From Enterovibrio gelatinilyticus (GTDB lineage: Bacteria; Pseudomonadota; Gammaproteobacteria; Enterobacterales; Vibrionaceae), in contig NZ_JAJUBC010000022.1 in assembly GCF_028683095.1 (NCBI RefSeq), positions 22,308 to 86,307 of the forward strand: DNA of 64,000 nucleotides. Reading direction: 5' to 3'. Each line of letters starts with the position of its first letter. The stretch's first letter is position 1. Positions 22,992-34,656 of the stretch are shown piece after piece. The notes beneath the pieces were generated by a model. That model made no database searches and had not been told where the DNA came from. It was given only the letters and a program-made list of their open reading frames with translations. The translations under genes were made by a program, and so were the position numbers.

Positions 22992-23711
22992 ATGACCATT
23001 TACCTTCCACCATTGGATGAGAATGATCCGGAGGATTTCCCCTCTGTCACCAGCGCACTTGAAGAACCCGATGGTTTACTTGCGATAGGCGGCGATCTCT
23101 CTCCACAGCGTCTTAGAGCCGCATATGAGCGCGGTATATTCCCTTGGTTCGGTGATGATGAGCCCTACCTTTGGTGGTCACCTTCAGAACGCGCAATTAT
23201 CGACCCGCTCACCTTCGTCCCAAGTAAAAGCCTCAGGAAATATGCTCGAAAACAGAACATACGCGTTTCCATCAACTACCGTTTTGATGATGTGATTGAG
23301 CACTGCGCATTGATCCGAGGTGCTCATCAAGTTTGGATCACGCAAGAGATGAGAGACGCTTACAAAAAGCTGCACCGTCAAGGTGGCGCCCACAGCGTAG
23401 AAGTCTGGCAAGATGACCAATTGATTGGCGGTCTTTACGGCGTCAGTGTCGGGACGCTATTTTGTGGCGAATCCATGTTTTCACTGCAAACCAATGCGTC
23501 CAAGATTGCACTATGGCGCTTCTGTGAACACTTCAAGAAACACGGCGGTAAGCTCATCGACTGTCAAATGATGACGGAGCACCTTTCTACTCTTGGCGCG
23601 ACGCCTCTATCTCGCTCCGATTTCATTCGAAGACTCGACCAGCTTAAACATCGAATGACGGATGCTTCTCTCTTTCAATCTCAATGGATTGATGGAGCAA
23701 GCAATGCGTAG
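22992..23711 (+). CDS. aat: leucyl/phenylalanyl-tRNA-protein transferase
   Basis: Aat adds Leu or Phe to proteins with N-terminal Lys or Arg and so creates N-degrons for ClpS/ClpAP. It has 239 residues. Family signatures visible are PEDFPSVTSALEEPDGLLAIGG near the start, FPWFGDDEPYLWWSPSERAI at about residues 50-70, SVEVWQDDQLIGGLYG, and GTLFCGESMFS at about 155-165. It overlaps bpt by 8 bases. clpA and clpS lie 1-4 kb away. Confidence 0.97.
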   Translation: MTIYLPPLDENDPEDFPSVTSALEEPDGLLAIGGDLSPQRLRAAYERGIFPWFGDDEPYLWWSPSERAIIDPLTFVPSKSLRKYARKQNIRVSINYRFDDVIEHCALIRGAHQVWITQEMRDAYKKLHRQGGAHSVEVWQDDQLIGGLYGVSVGTLFCGESMFSLQTNASKIALWRFCEHFKKHGGKLIDCQMMTEHLSTLGATPLSRSDFIRRLDQLKHRMTDASLFQSQWIDGASNA

Positions 23712-24408
23712 AGCAACGCGTTCATTTCGCATTGGCGTCATGCCACCTTCGTCATGCTCTTACTTACCTGATCGCCAAGAGTCGGTCGCAATCGTTCTCG
23801 ATGCTGAACTGCACAACATGCCCAGTTACGATGCGTTGATACAATCAGGGTTTCGTCGAAGTGGTGATAACATCTACCGACCTCACTGTGCTGAATGCAA
23901 GGCGTGCCATTCACTGCGTGTTGATACCGCAGCGTTCACGCCGAGCAAGAGCCAGAAACGGCAAATCAACCAACTCAATCGATTAGAAATCAGAATTGAA
24001 GATACCTTAAACGAAGATTGGTTTTCGCTCTATGAGCGCTATATCAATCAACGCCATCAGAACGGCTCTATGTATCCGGCAAACAAACAAGATTTCCTCT
24101 CTTTTATCCAAAGCGGTTGGCAACGCTCAAAATACATCCACCTCTTTGATGGAAACACCTTAATCGCCATTGCAGTCACAGATGTCCTTGTTCAAGGTTA
24201 CAGTGCCATTTACAGCTTTTTTGACCCGGACCATCCTTGGTCTTTGGGTTCATTGTGTGTTCTTGCCCAAATTCAAACAGCCGCACAACACGGTATTCCT
24301 TGGCTTTATCTTGGCTTCCAAATTGATGATTGCGCTGCGATGCGCTATAAGCAAAAATTCACCCCGAATGAGCGTTTTACTGCTGGCGAATGGAAAACGT
24401 CAGAGTAA
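23704..24408 (+). CDS. bpt: aspartate/glutamate leucyltransferase
   Basis: Bpt adds Leu to proteins with N-terminal Asp or Glu. The start at 23704 (MRRATRSFRIGV) was chosen because GGAG lies six bases upstream, inside the end of aat; it gives 234 residues, in the usual range, and an ATG 12 bases earlier is possible. The N-terminal ATE domain has SCSYLPDRQESV and a Cys-rich HCAECKACHSLRV segment. The C-terminal GNAT-like part shows YSAIYSFFDPDHPWSLGSLCVL and YLGFQIDDCAAMRYKQKF. E. coli lacks this gene; vibrios have the aat-bpt pair. Confidence 0.96.
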   Translation: MRRATRSFRIGVMPPSSCSYLPDRQESVAIVLDAELHNMPSYDALIQSGFRRSGDNIYRPHCAECKACHSLRVDTAAFTPSKSQKRQINQLNRLEIRIEDTLNEDWFSLYERYINQRHQNGSMYPANKQDFLSFIQSGWQRSKYIHLFDGNTLIAIAVTDVLVQGYSAIYSFFDPDHPWSLGSLCVLAQIQTAAQHGIPWLYLGFQIDDCAAMRYKQKFTPNERFTAGEWKTSE

Positions 24409-24624
24409 TTGCGCAACCGGAATGGCTACCGCCACCCCACTAAAGCCTGCTATTTTGTGTCCAAACTAATAACTATTTGGTGTAAACCTTAACCGATAGC
24501 TGATTTTTACTAGTCAGTGAGGATGCAAAGGGGTAAAATTTCGGCCCTGAACTTTACAGACTTAACGAATCAAGGCATTATCTGCCAGTCGAAAAATGGC
24601 TGATTGATAGCCTAAGAGGATTAA

Positions 24625-24843
<219 letters not shown>

Positions 24844-24864
24844 TCCTCACGTCTCGCGAACACG

Positions 24865-24893
24865 AAAAACCCGGCTCTTAGCCGGGTTTTGTC
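24865..24893. terminator. bidirectional terminator between infA and clpA
   Basis: AAAACCCGGCT/AGCCGGGTTTT with a 3-base loop forms a perfect 11-bp stem with T-runs on both strands, so it can serve both convergent genes. Confidence 0.9.
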
Positions 24894-24934
24894 ATTTGTG
24901 AATCGTGATTTTTGGTGAAAAGTGTAGCCGACGA

Positions 24935-27196
24935 TTACGCCGGCTCCATTTCATCGCTAAAACTAAAGGTAAGCGAATCGTTTTTCAGACCGACCTTCAC
25001 CGTGCCACCATTGACCAAACAGCCAAACAACAGTTCGTTTGCTAGGTTTTTCTTCACATGCTCTTGCATCACACGTGCCATTGGACGAGCGCCCATTGAC
25101 TTGTCATAGCCTTTCTCTGCAAGCCAAAGTTTCGCTTTATCGGTCACTTCTAGTGACACGCCACGAACATCCAACTGTGCTTGAAGTTCAACAACAAATT
25201 TATCCACCACTTGAAGAATGACTTCTTTATCGAGGTGGTTAAACCATATGATGTTATCAAGACGATTTCGGAATTCTGGTGCGAATACCTTCTTAATTTC
25301 CGCCATCGCATCGTGACTATGATCTTGCTGAATCAGACCAATCGACTTGCGTACTGTTTCCGTTACGCCAGCATTGGTTGTCATCACTAGGATCACATTG
25401 CGGAAATCCGCCTTACGGCCGTTGTTATCAGTCAGCGTACCGTTATCCATGACTTGAAGAAGCAAGTTAAACACGTCTGGGTGTGCTTTCTCTATCTCAT
25501 CAAGCAATACAACACTATGTGGGTGCTTAATCACTGCATCAGTTAGTAAACCACCTTGGTCGTACCCGACATAGCCTGGAGGCGCACCGATCAAACGACT
25601 GACAGTGTGACGCTCCATATACTCGGACATATCAAAGCGCTGAAGCTCAATACCCATTGCTCGTGCCAGTTGCACCGTCACTTCTGTTTTACCGACCCCT
25701 GTTGGCCCAGCAAACAAGAATGAACCCACAGGTTTGTTTTCAGCGCCTAGACCAGCACGGCTTAGCTTAATGGCTTCACATAGCGCACCAATGGCATCGT
25801 CTTGCCCAAACACCAGCATCTTCAACTTGTGCTCGAGTGACTTAAGCACTTCTCTATCCGTTGACGATACTGACTTTTCAGGAATACGTGCCATCTTAGC
25901 AATCATATTTTCAATGTCGCCGACACCCACCGTTTTCTTACGCTTATTCGCTGGAGCCAAACGACAACGCGCGCCCGCTTCATCGATAACATCAATGGCC
26001 TTGTCCGGAAGATGGCGGTCGTTGATGTACTTAGCCGACAACTCAACGGCAGCACGGATGGCTTTGTTGGTATAGCGAACTTCATGGTGTGCTTCGTACT
26101 TCGGTTTCAGGCCCATCAAAATCTTGGTGGTGTCATCCAACGAAGGTTCGATAACATCGATTTTTTGGAATCGACGAGCTAGCGCTCGCTCTTTCTCAAA
26201 AATACTGCTGTATTCCTGATAGGTAGTAGAACCAATACAACGCAACTTGCCGCTAGACAACAATGGTTTGATAAGGTTTGCAGCATCAACTTGACCACCA
26301 GATGCAGCACCCGCACCGATAATGGTGTGGATCTCATCAATAAACAGAACAGCATGTTCTTCTTTTTCAAGTTGCTTCAAAATACCTTTGAAGCGCTTTT
26401 CAAAATCGCCGCGGTACTTGGTACCCGCAAGCAAAGAACCAATGTCCAGTGAGTAGATGATGCAGTTCTGTATGATCTCAGGCACTTCGCCTTCAACAAT
26501 ACGCCAGGCTAGTCCTTCTGCTATTGCAGTTTTACCTACACCTGCTTCACCCACAAGTAATGGGTTATTTTTGCGACGACGACATAACACTTGAATGGTT
26601 CTCTCAAGTTCTTTGTCTCGTCCAATCAGAGGATCAATGCCGCCTACACGGGCAAGTTGATTCAAGTTAGTCGCAAAGTTCTCTAGACGTTCTTCCCCGC
26701 CTTCTACTGCCGCTTCTTCCGAAGACAAATCAGCACCAGGGAGCTCTTCATCACTGTTAGACGACTTAGTCGTGCCATGTGAGATGTAATTAACAACGTC
26801 TAGTCGGCTAATATCATTCTTCTTCAGCAAATATGCTGCGTGCGATTCTTGCTCGCTGAAAATAGCCACGAGAACATTCGCACCGCTCACTTCACTACGA
26901 CCAGAAGATTGAACATGGAATACAGCACGTTGAAGTACGCGCTGGAAACTCAACGTTGGTTGGGTTTCACGATTATCGTCATCAACAGGGATGAGCGGAG
27001 TGGTCTGTTCAATGAAAGCTTCTAGCTCTTTTCGTAAAGCATCGAGGTCAGCGCGGCACGCAAGCAAAGCTTCGCGAGCAGCCACATTTTCCAGAAGCGC
27101 CAGCAGTAGATGTTCTACCGTCATGAACTCATGACGTTTTTCACGTGCTCTTGCAAAAGCCCCATTCAGGCTCGCTTCGAGTTCTTTATTTAGCAT
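24935..27196 (-). CDS. clpA: ATP-dependent Clp protease ATP-binding subunit ClpA
   Basis: This AAA+ unfoldase feeds substrates to ClpP. It has 753 residues. The N-domain (about residues 1-145, [17 protein letters not shown]) docks ClpS. The first AAA module has GEAGVGKTA at about residues 215-223; the second has GPTGVGKTE near residue 495. The ClpP-docking IGL tripeptide is present in [10 protein letters not shown]. It lies 58 bases downstream of clpS and is co-directional, so it is likely an operon. Confidence 0.98.
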   Translation of the reverse strand: MLNKELEASLNGAFARAREKRHEFMTVEHLLLALLENVAAREALLACRADLDALRKELEAFIEQTTPLIPVDDDNRETQPTLSFQRVLQRAVFHVQSSGRSEVSGANVLVAIFSEQESHAAYLLKKNDISRLDVVNYISHGTTKSSNSDEELPGADLSSEEAAVEGGEERLENFATNLNQLARVGGIDPLIGRDKELERTIQVLCRRRKNNPLLVGEAGVGKTAIAEGLAWRIVEGEVPEIIQNCIIYSLDIGSLLAGTKYRGDFEKRFKGILKQLEKEEHAVLFIDEIHTIIGAGAASGGQVDAANLIKPLLSSGKLRCIGSTTYQEYSSIFEKERALARRFQKIDVIEPSLDDTTKILMGLKPKYEAHHEVRYTNKAIRAAVELSAKYINDRHLPDKAIDVIDEAGARCRLAPANKRKKTVGVGDIENMIAKMARIPEKSVSSTDREVLKSLEHKLKMLVFGQDDAIGALCEAIKLSRAGLGAENKPVGSFLFAGPTGVGKTEVTVQLARAMGIELQRFDMSEYMERHTVSRLIGAPPGYVGYDQGGLLTDAVIKHPHSVVLLDEIEKAHPDVFNLLLQVMDNGTLTDNNGRKADFRNVILVMTTNAGVTETVRKSIGLIQQDHSHDAMAEIKKVFAPEFRNRLDNIIWFNHLDKEVILQVVDKFVVELQAQLDVRGVSLEVTDKAKLWLAEKGYDKSMGARPMARVMQEHVKKNLANELLFGCLVNGGTVKVGLKNDSLTFSFSDEMEPA

Positions 27197-27254
27197 AAGG
27201 CACCTCCCTCAAAAACCACATTATGGTGTGCCGGAGAAAAACCAATTCTCCTTC

Positions 27255-27575
27255 TTAGGCTTTCTCCATTGTGCACAGCAATGGGTGTTGATGTTCTTTC
27301 GCATACATCATTACTTGGGCGACTTTCATCTCAGCAACTTCTGCACTAAAAATGCCGCAGACCGCTTTTCCTTCGTAATGCACAGCCAACATCAACTGTG
27401 TTGCTCTCTCTATGTCCATGGAGAAAAACCGCTGTAATACGTCTACAACAAACTCCATGGGGGTGTAGTCATCATTATTCAACATCACTTTATATAAGGA
27501 TGGTGGTTTTACCTTGGTCTCTTCCGCTTCTTTTACATCTGAATCCGGAACTATCCATTCGTACTTTTTGCTCAT
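27255..27575 (-). CDS. clpS: ClpS adaptor (N-recognin)
   Basis: ClpS binds N-terminal Leu, Phe, Tyr or Trp and hands the substrate to ClpA. It has 106 residues. The core carries [24 protein letters not shown] (at about residues 28-51), which holds the conserved DDYTPMEFV pocket, and later [18 protein letters not shown]. The substrate-binding residues Asn, Asp and His are present by family alignment. It is divergent from cspD across a long gap. Confidence 0.97.
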   Translation of the reverse strand: MSKKYEWIVPDSDVKEAEETKVKPPSLYKVMLNNDDYTPMEFVVDVLQRFFSMDIERATQLMLAVHYEGKAVCGIFSAEVAEMKVAQVMMYAKEHQHPLLCTMEKA

Positions 27576-28391
27576 AACTGCTTACAATCTTTAAGGTAGC
27601 TCAAGTGTTCTTTACAAAACAATGTTTTATACGTCAGGTTTGCAGATTGAGATATCAAACACAAGATTTGCTACCACTACTTAAAACGTAATCCACAGAT
27701 TGTATTCCAGCAACCAAAACAATACTACGTTGCTAGAACCTACTTAACGAATTTCAGCCTGCCTCATCCAATATGAGGTCACAGCTTCAACATTGCAACG
27801 TTGTGTTCCTCGAATTGTCATACAAAGCACATCAACACATATGCAATCATTTGTGTCAGAAATTCCATACAAAACATAGGTAAAAACATGGCCTCATAAA
27901 GAAAACAGTGTCTTATTTGTTATAAAGTTAATTTTCGCTGTTAATGCTGAGCCGTCATCCATTCACTCCGAGAATGCATAAAACCAAGTGTATCCTTCAA
28001 TTAATTCACCAAGTTCAAAACCCTCCATTATTACCATTTTTATCAATGCTATACACTCACATTAAGCCATCACAATCAGACATATCATAGTGTTTGCAAT
28101 TGATGAACCTGTAAATAAACTGGGCAAGTAAAAGTCTCAATACTGAAATATGAATATATTTATGAAACAATTCCTACCAAAATGATACTCACATCATCCT
28201 TCCGTAACATCGCTGGTTATTTTTATTAAAATGTTGTTATATAGGCTTTAAGACGCTTGACTGTCTAAATCTTTCTACTAGAGTGGGAATTGAAGTAAAA
28301 ACATACAGCATCAATTACGGTTGAGTAACATGATTGCAAATGTTGGTTTTACTCATAGTTATGCAATTTGAATGCAAGAGGGATGTTTCGC
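27576..28391. other. long AT-rich intergenic region between clpS and cspD
   Basis: 816 bases contain no credible gene in any frame. The clpS promoter must lie at the left and the cspD promoter at the right, and a long cold-shock-type leader for cspD is possible. No terminator, tRNA or known RNA was recognised. The region is markedly richer in A and T than its neighbours. Confidence 0.5.
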
Positions 28392-28613
28392 ATGGCAACT
28401 GGTACAGTTAAATGGTTTAACAATGCTAAAGGGTTTGGTTTCATCTGCCCTGACGAGGGTGACGGAGATATCTTTGCACACTACTCGACGATACAGATGG
28501 ATGGTTATCGCACTTTGAAGGCGGGTCAAACCGTGAACTATGAAGTGCAAGAAGGTCCGAAAGGCTATCACGCTAGTGAAATTGTTCCCGTAGAAAACGA
28601 AGCCCTAAAATAA
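28392..28613 (+). CDS. cspD: cold-shock-domain protein CspD
   Basis: CspD is a stationary-phase single-strand nucleic-acid-binding protein that inhibits replication in E. coli and is itself a Lon substrate. The start MATGTVKWFNNAKGFGF gives 73 residues; E. coli CspD has 74. The RNP1-like KGFGFICPDEGDGDIFAHYS and the RNP2-like DIFAHYS regions are intact. The divergent cspD-clpS-clpA arrangement is conserved from E. coli, which supports CspD over other Csp paralogues. It is followed by a strong terminator. Confidence 0.94.
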   Translation: MATGTVKWFNNAKGFGFICPDEGDGDIFAHYSTIQMDGYRTLKAGQTVNYEVQEGPKGYHASEIVPVENEALK

Positions 28614-28658
28614 AATAGCGTTGCTACAATCTTTTTGCTGCCCGAAGGTCGACATTTT

Positions 28659-28690
28659 TAAAGAGCGAACACATGTTCGCTCTTTTTGTT
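28659..28690 (+). terminator. Rho-independent terminator after cspD
   Basis: AAAGAGCGAAC/GTTCGCTCTTT around ACAT is followed by TTGTTTTT, about 45 bases past the stop codon. Confidence 0.88.
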
Positions 28691-28929
28691 TTTAGACACG
28701 CCCAAATCAAGCAACAGCTTCCTTTTGTCGTTGCTTCTGTATCCCTATCCCAGCTAACTGCTCCCCTATGCGCTTCAACGCCACTTAGACGAGATGCATA
28801 AATAACAACTCGCCCTGTCACTTGTTACATGACAAACGCGCTTATGACAGCCCTGTGAGCGGCTCTTTGATGAGGGGGCATTTCATCACTATTGAAAGGT
28901 GTTTTGACGTATGCATATCTGATAGACAT
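28691..28929. other. intergenic region between cspD and icd terminators
   Basis: Non-coding by inspection: no ribosome site with a plausible frame and no strong hairpin. Nothing further was recognised. Confidence 0.4.
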
Positions 28930-28957
28930 AAAAAAACCCAGCCGAAGCTGGGTTTCT
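28930..28957 (-). terminator. Rho-independent terminator after icd
   Basis: Read leftward, AAACCCAGC/GCTGGGTTT around a short loop is followed by a run of T (A-tract at 28930-28936 on the + strand). It lies 20 bases beyond the icd stop codon. Confidence 0.88.
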
Positions 28958-28974
28958 AATGAACTCACCAAAAA

Positions 28975-30222
28975 TTACATTTGGTCAATCATGTCTTGTG
29001 CGAATTCAGAACACTTGCGCAGTGTCGCGCCTTCCATTTGACGTTCGAAATCGTAAGTCACAGTCTTGTTGCTGATCGCTTTTTCCATTGAAGAAATGAT
29101 CAGGTCTGCTGCTTCAGTCCAACCTAGGTGGCGAAGCATCATTTCCGCAGACAAAATCAAAGAACCAGGGTTAACCTTGTCCTGACCTGCATACTTAGGC
29201 GCAGTACCGTGAGTTGCTTCAAACAGTGCAATGCCGTCACCGATATTTGCACCTGGTGCAATACCAATACCGCCTACCTGTGCAGCAAGTGCATCAGATA
29301 CGTAGTCACCGTTCAGGTTCATCGTTGCAATGACATCATACTCTGCTGGGCGCAGCAGGATTTGCTGTAGGAACGCATCTGCAATCACATCTTTAATGAT
29401 GATCTCGTTGCCAGTGTTTGGGTTCTTCATCGTCATCCATGGACCACCGTCCAACAACTCTGCACCAAACTCCTCTTTAGCAACTTCGTAGCCCCAATCT
29501 TTGAAGGCACCTTCGGTGAACTTCATGATGTTGCCTTTGTGAACCAATGTCATTGAGTCACGATCGTTGTCGATAGTGTACTGGATTGCTGCGCGCACAA
29601 GACGCTTAGTACCTTGCTCAGAAACAGGCTTGATACCAATACCACATTCCTCGTCAAAACGGATTTTCGTTGCGCCCATTTCTTCTTTCAGGAATTTGAT
29701 GACTTTGTCAGCTTCAGCAGTACCCGCTTTAAACTCAACACCAGCATAGATATCTTCTGAATTTTCACGGTAGATAACCATGTCAGTCAGTTCTGGTTGC
29801 TTCACTGGGCTTGGTACACCAGCAAAGTAACGAACAGGGCGAGCACAGATGTAAAGGTCAAGCTCTTGACGCAATGCAACGTTCAGTGAACGAATACCGC
29901 CGCCAACTGGCGTCGTCAATGGGCCTTTGATTGATACTTTGTATTCACGAATAAAATCTAGTGTTTCAGTAGGCAGCCACTGGTCTTCACCATAAACCTG
30001 CGTTGACTTCTCACCAGTGTAGATTTCCATCCAGGAGATCTTACGGTCACCGCCGTAAGCTTTTTCTACTGCCGCATCAACAACGTTGATCATTGCAGGG
30101 CTAACATCAATACCAATGCCGTCACCTTCAATGTATGGGATGATTGGATTGTTAGGAACGACTAACTTGCCGTTTTCGACTGCAATCTTCTCACCTGCTG
30201 GTACGACTACTTTGCTTTCCAT
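28975..30222 (-). CDS. icd: NADP-dependent isocitrate dehydrogenase
   Basis: This TCA-cycle enzyme converts isocitrate to 2-oxoglutarate with NADP+. It has 415 residues, close to E. coli (416). The substrate site [21 protein letters not shown] (near residues 104-124) contains Ser112, equivalent to the serine phosphorylated by AceK, and the arginines that bind isocitrate. GDGIGIDV and the later [17 protein letters not shown] and [14 protein letters not shown] segments complete the active and coenzyme sites. It is divergent from rluE. Confidence 0.98.
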   Translation of the reverse strand: MESKVVVPAGEKIAVENGKLVVPNNPIIPYIEGDGIGIDVSPAMINVVDAAVEKAYGGDRKISWMEIYTGEKSTQVYGEDQWLPTETLDFIREYKVSIKGPLTTPVGGGIRSLNVALRQELDLYICARPVRYFAGVPSPVKQPELTDMVIYRENSEDIYAGVEFKAGTAEADKVIKFLKEEMGATKIRFDEECGIGIKPVSEQGTKRLVRAAIQYTIDNDRDSMTLVHKGNIMKFTEGAFKDWGYEVAKEEFGAELLDGGPWMTMKNPNTGNEIIIKDVIADAFLQQILLRPAEYDVIATMNLNGDYVSDALAAQVGGIGIAPGANIGDGIALFEATHGTAPKYAGQDKVNPGSLILSAEMMLRHLGWTEAADLIISSMEKAISNKTVTYDFERQMEGATLRKCSEFAQDMIDQM

Positions 30223-30465
30223 TTAATTCTCCTAGCGTCCATTTTCTATTTAGCGCTCACCAAACAGAACAATTTGCCGTCGTGCGTCTGTACAATCACC
30301 ACATCACTATTGAGCCAATGATCTGATGTAGCACGTCAGGTAATTGTTCTGCTTGGTATAACATGCGAGCAAAAGAATACTGCAATTCCCGCAACACGCC
30401 AATCACATTATTCCATGTATAATACCAAGGTCTCATTTGTAACCAGACCTGATTGACAGTACTCC

Positions 30466-31125
30466 ATGACGTTTAAAACCACATCGAAAAGAAGCGTGAC
30501 CAAGCCCGCTTCAAACCCTAATTTCCGACGCACTTCACGCCGTCGGACCGATAAACCTGCAAAGCCTAAAGGGCCGACCAAAGTCATCATATTCAATAAA
30601 CCTTTCAACACGCTGACACAGTTCACCGGAGAGCCCAATGATTCCACCTTGGCAGACTTCATTCCTGTCAAAGATGTGTATGCGGCAGGCCGATTAGACA
30701 AAGACAGCGAAGGGCTGCTTGTGTTGACGAATGACGGCATCTTGCAAGCTCGCCTCACCCAGCCAAAATCCAAATCACCCAAAGTCTATTGGGTGCAAGT
30801 TGAAGGCATTCCTTCCGACGAAGCCGTCAAACAGCTTCGAGAAGGCGTCGAGCTTAATGACGGCTGGACGTTGCCAGCGGGCGTAGAAATCATGGAGGAA
30901 CCGCAACTGTGGGAACGAAACCCACCGATTCGTCATCGTCCTTCAGTGCCAACCACATGGTTAGCAATCACGCTCGAGGAAGGCCGAAATCGTCAAGTTC
31001 GCCGCATGACTGCAGCAATCGGCCACCCAACCTTACGCCTTGTGAGATATCAAATGGCGGGTTGGACGGTAGAAGGACTGCAACCGGGTGAATGGAAAGA
31101 GGTTTCACCACCCCAAAAACAATGA
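30466..31125 (+). CDS. rluE: 23S rRNA pseudouridine synthase RluE
   Basis: RluE makes pseudouridine at position 2457 of 23S rRNA in E. coli. It has 219 residues. A basic N-terminal tail of about 37 residues (many Arg, Lys, Thr) precedes [14 protein letters not shown]. The catalytic-aspartate motif [19 protein letters not shown] is at about residues 72-90 and GRNRQVRRM near 178. There is no S4 domain, as in the RluE/RsuA subgroup. icd and rluE are divergent in E. coli as well, which supports this paralogue. Confidence 0.93.
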   Translation: MTFKTTSKRSVTKPASNPNFRRTSRRRTDKPAKPKGPTKVIIFNKPFNTLTQFTGEPNDSTLADFIPVKDVYAAGRLDKDSEGLLVLTNDGILQARLTQPKSKSPKVYWVQVEGIPSDEAVKQLREGVELNDGWTLPAGVEIMEEPQLWERNPPIRHRPSVPTTWLAITLEEGRNRQVRRMTAAIGHPTLRLVRYQMAGWTVEGLQPGEWKEVSPPQKQ

Positions 31126-31210
31126 AAATGTGATTGAGTTCTCATCTGTAACAGCGCAAAGGATTCTGGTAAACTCTGCCACCGATTTAATTGGAGCTAG
31201 AAATTTCGTC

Positions 31211-32323
31211 ATGTCAGATAACAGCAGCAAAAAAGTTATTGTCGGTATGTCCGGCGGCGTCGACTCCTCAGTGTCCGCCTATTTACTGAAGCAACAAGGC
31301 TATCAGGTAGAAGGCCTTTTCATGAAAAACTGGGAAGAAGACGACAACGATGAGTACTGTTCGGCAGCGGAAGATCTGGCCGATGCACAAGCCGTTTGTG
31401 ACAAGCTTGGTATTGAGATGCACACCATTAACTTTGCAGCTGAATACTGGGATAACGTCTTTGAGCACTTCCTCACCGAATACAAGGCAGGACGTACTCC
31501 AAACCCAGACATCCTTTGCAACAAAGAAATCAAGTTCAAAGCCTTCTTGGAATTTGCCGACGAAGTGCTAGAAGCAGATTACATTGCAATGGGTCACTAC
31601 GTTCGTCGCTCCTTCCCGACACAGGAAGGCGAAGCCGTGCAAATGTTGCGTGGCGTTGATAACAACAAAGACCAAAGCTACTTCCTTTACACCTTGAGCC
31701 ATGAGCAAGTTGCCCGCAGCCTGTTCCCGGTAGGAGAATTGGAAAAGCCTGAAGTTCGCCGCATTGCGGAAGAACAAGGTCTGATCACCGCGAAGAAGAA
31801 AGACTCGACGGGTATTTGCTTCATTGGTGAGCGTAAATTCACTGATTTCTTGTCAAAATATCTACCCGCACAACCGGGTGTGATTGAAACCACTGAAGGT
31901 CAAGCCATTGGCGAACACCAAGGTTTGATGTACCACACCTTAGGCCAGCGTAAAGGCCTCCACATTGGTGGTCAAAAAGGCGGTGGCGGTCTAGAAGCTG
32001 CTTGGTATGTGGTCGACAAAGACGTTGAACGCAATGTGTTGATTGTTGCACAAGGCCATGATCACCCACGTCTATTTTCAAAAGGACTGGTAGCGGCTCA
32101 ACTGCATTGGGTTGATCGTAAAGTGATTAGCGAACCATTGAAGTGCACCGTAAAAACACGATACCGCCAACAAGACATATCATGTACCATCGAGCCCATT
32201 GATGGAGACCAGATCAAAGTTATCTTTGATGAACCGCAAGCAGCGGTAACCCCTGGTCAATCCGCGGTATTTTATTCCGGTGATGTTTGCCTAGGTGGCG
32301 GCATTATCGAGCAGCGAATTTAA
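31211..32323 (+). CDS. mnmA: tRNA 2-thiouridylase MnmA
   Basis: MnmA thiolates U34 of tRNA-Lys, -Glu and -Gln, using sulfur relayed by the Tus system. The start [16 protein letters not shown] at 31211 gives 370 residues (E. coli 368); an upstream in-frame start inside rluE is unlikely. The PP-loop GMSGGVDSS is at about residues 12-20. Catalytic cysteines lie in [12 protein letters not shown] and [12 protein letters not shown]. hflD and purB follow, the conserved order also found in E. coli. Confidence 0.97.
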   Translation: MSDNSSKKVIVGMSGGVDSSVSAYLLKQQGYQVEGLFMKNWEEDDNDEYCSAAEDLADAQAVCDKLGIEMHTINFAAEYWDNVFEHFLTEYKAGRTPNPDILCNKEIKFKAFLEFADEVLEADYIAMGHYVRRSFPTQEGEAVQMLRGVDNNKDQSYFLYTLSHEQVARSLFPVGELEKPEVRRIAEEQGLITAKKKDSTGICFIGERKFTDFLSKYLPAQPGVIETTEGQAIGEHQGLMYHTLGQRKGLHIGGQKGGGGLEAAWYVVDKDVERNVLIVAQGHDHPRLFSKGLVAAQLHWVDRKVISEPLKCTVKTRYRQQDISCTIEPIDGDQIKVIFDEPQAAVTPGQSAVFYSGDVCLGGGIIEQRI

Positions 32324-32336
32324 GGAGCAATCGTCA

Positions 32337-32957
32337 GTGGCTAATACTTTATTTGATCGAACCATCGCGTTCGCAAGTATCTGTCAATCCGTCAAATTAG
32401 TGCAGGAAGTGTCGCGCACAGGTACTTGTGATGCCGACGCACTGAGCGCCAGTTTGAAGAGTATTATCGTCACTAACCCCGCTTCTACACTGGAGGTTTT
32501 CGGCAATGAAGAAAGCCTCACAGTGGGTTTGAATACGCTTATTGGTGAACTGGACAACAGTCCCGGTGGCAGTGAACTTACTCGTTACCTTATCAACTTA
32601 CTTGCGTTGGAACGCAAACTCTCTGGTCGCCGCGATAGCCTCGCGCAATTGGGAGACCGTTTAGAGACCGTCCAGCGCCAAGTGCAACACTTTGACCTGC
32701 TTGATGAACAAATGATAAGCAACCTTGCCAGTGTTTATTTGGACACGATCAGCCCATTGGGCCCGCGTATCCAAGTGACTGGCAACCCTGCCCAGCTTCA
32801 GCAAACTGGCGTTCAGCATCGCGTGAGAGCATTGCTGCTTTCAGGTATCCGCAGCGCGGTTCTTTGGCGTCAGGTCGGCGGAAAGCGCCGTCATCTTATC
32901 TTTGGCCGCAAACAAATGATTGAGCAGGCCAAAATCATCTTAGCCCGAAATTCGTAA
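32337..32957 (+). CDS. hflD: HflD, high-frequency lysogenization protein homologue
   Basis: HflD is a peripheral membrane protein; in E. coli it interacts with lambda CII, and its cellular role is unclear. The start is a GTG at 32337 ([12 protein letters not shown] follows) with AAGGAG nine bases upstream; it gives 206 residues. The sequence is alpha-helical with the conserved [15 protein letters not shown] segment and a C-terminal [26 protein letters not shown]. It is encoded between mnmA and purB with short gaps, so it is probably part of that operon. Confidence 0.94.
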   Translation: MANTLFDRTIAFASICQSVKLVQEVSRTGTCDADALSASLKSIIVTNPASTLEVFGNEESLTVGLNTLIGELDNSPGGSELTRYLINLLALERKLSGRRDSLAQLGDRLETVQRQVQHFDLLDEQMISNLASVYLDTISPLGPRIQVTGNPAQLQQTGVQHRVRALLLSGIRSAVLWRQVGGKRRHLIFGRKQMIEQAKIILARNS

Positions 32958-32963
32958 TAATAA

Positions 32964-34349
<1,386 letters not shown>

Positions 34350-34387
34350 GCGATTGTTCTTTCTGCTACTGCGCGCAGATTGATTGA

Positions 34388-34413
34388 AGCCCGGCTCTGC
34401 CGGGCTTTTTATT
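34388..34413 (+). terminator. Rho-independent terminator after purB
   Basis: AGCCCGG/CCGGGCT with a 5-base loop is followed by TTTTTATTT, 38 bases past the stop codon. Confidence 0.9.
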
Positions 34414-34436
34414 TCTCTCCCGTCTCTGCATATTCA

Positions 34437-34621
34437 TATACCCAATCAACCTGAAGATGCTCGATTTCAGAGTCCATCAGTGCGTCCCTTCGGGCGAGTT
34501 TACTGACGCCATGCTCGGTGTTATCCCTTTTTGATGGAGATCACTACATCAAAAAGGGACGCCTAGATCATAACGTCAGTAAACCTCGCTGAATCCTGCA
34601 TCTTCAGGTTGTTTGGGTATA
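34437..34621. repeat. 185-bp element with 24-bp terminal inverted repeats, copy 2
   Basis: The ends match those of the 15974-16239 copy, with TATACCCAATCAACCTGAAG on the left and its inverse on the right. The interior, CCCTTCGGGCGAGTTTACTG onwards, is shared with copy 1 except for short differences; the extra block of copy 1 is absent. The inner ACTGACG...CGTCAGT pairs form further hairpins, so the whole element can fold into one long imperfect hairpin. It sits between purB and roxA and ends 35 bases before the roxA start. Confidence 0.85.
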
Positions 34622-34656
34622 TACTTGAGCCCATTCTTAGAAACCTGCACACCCTT

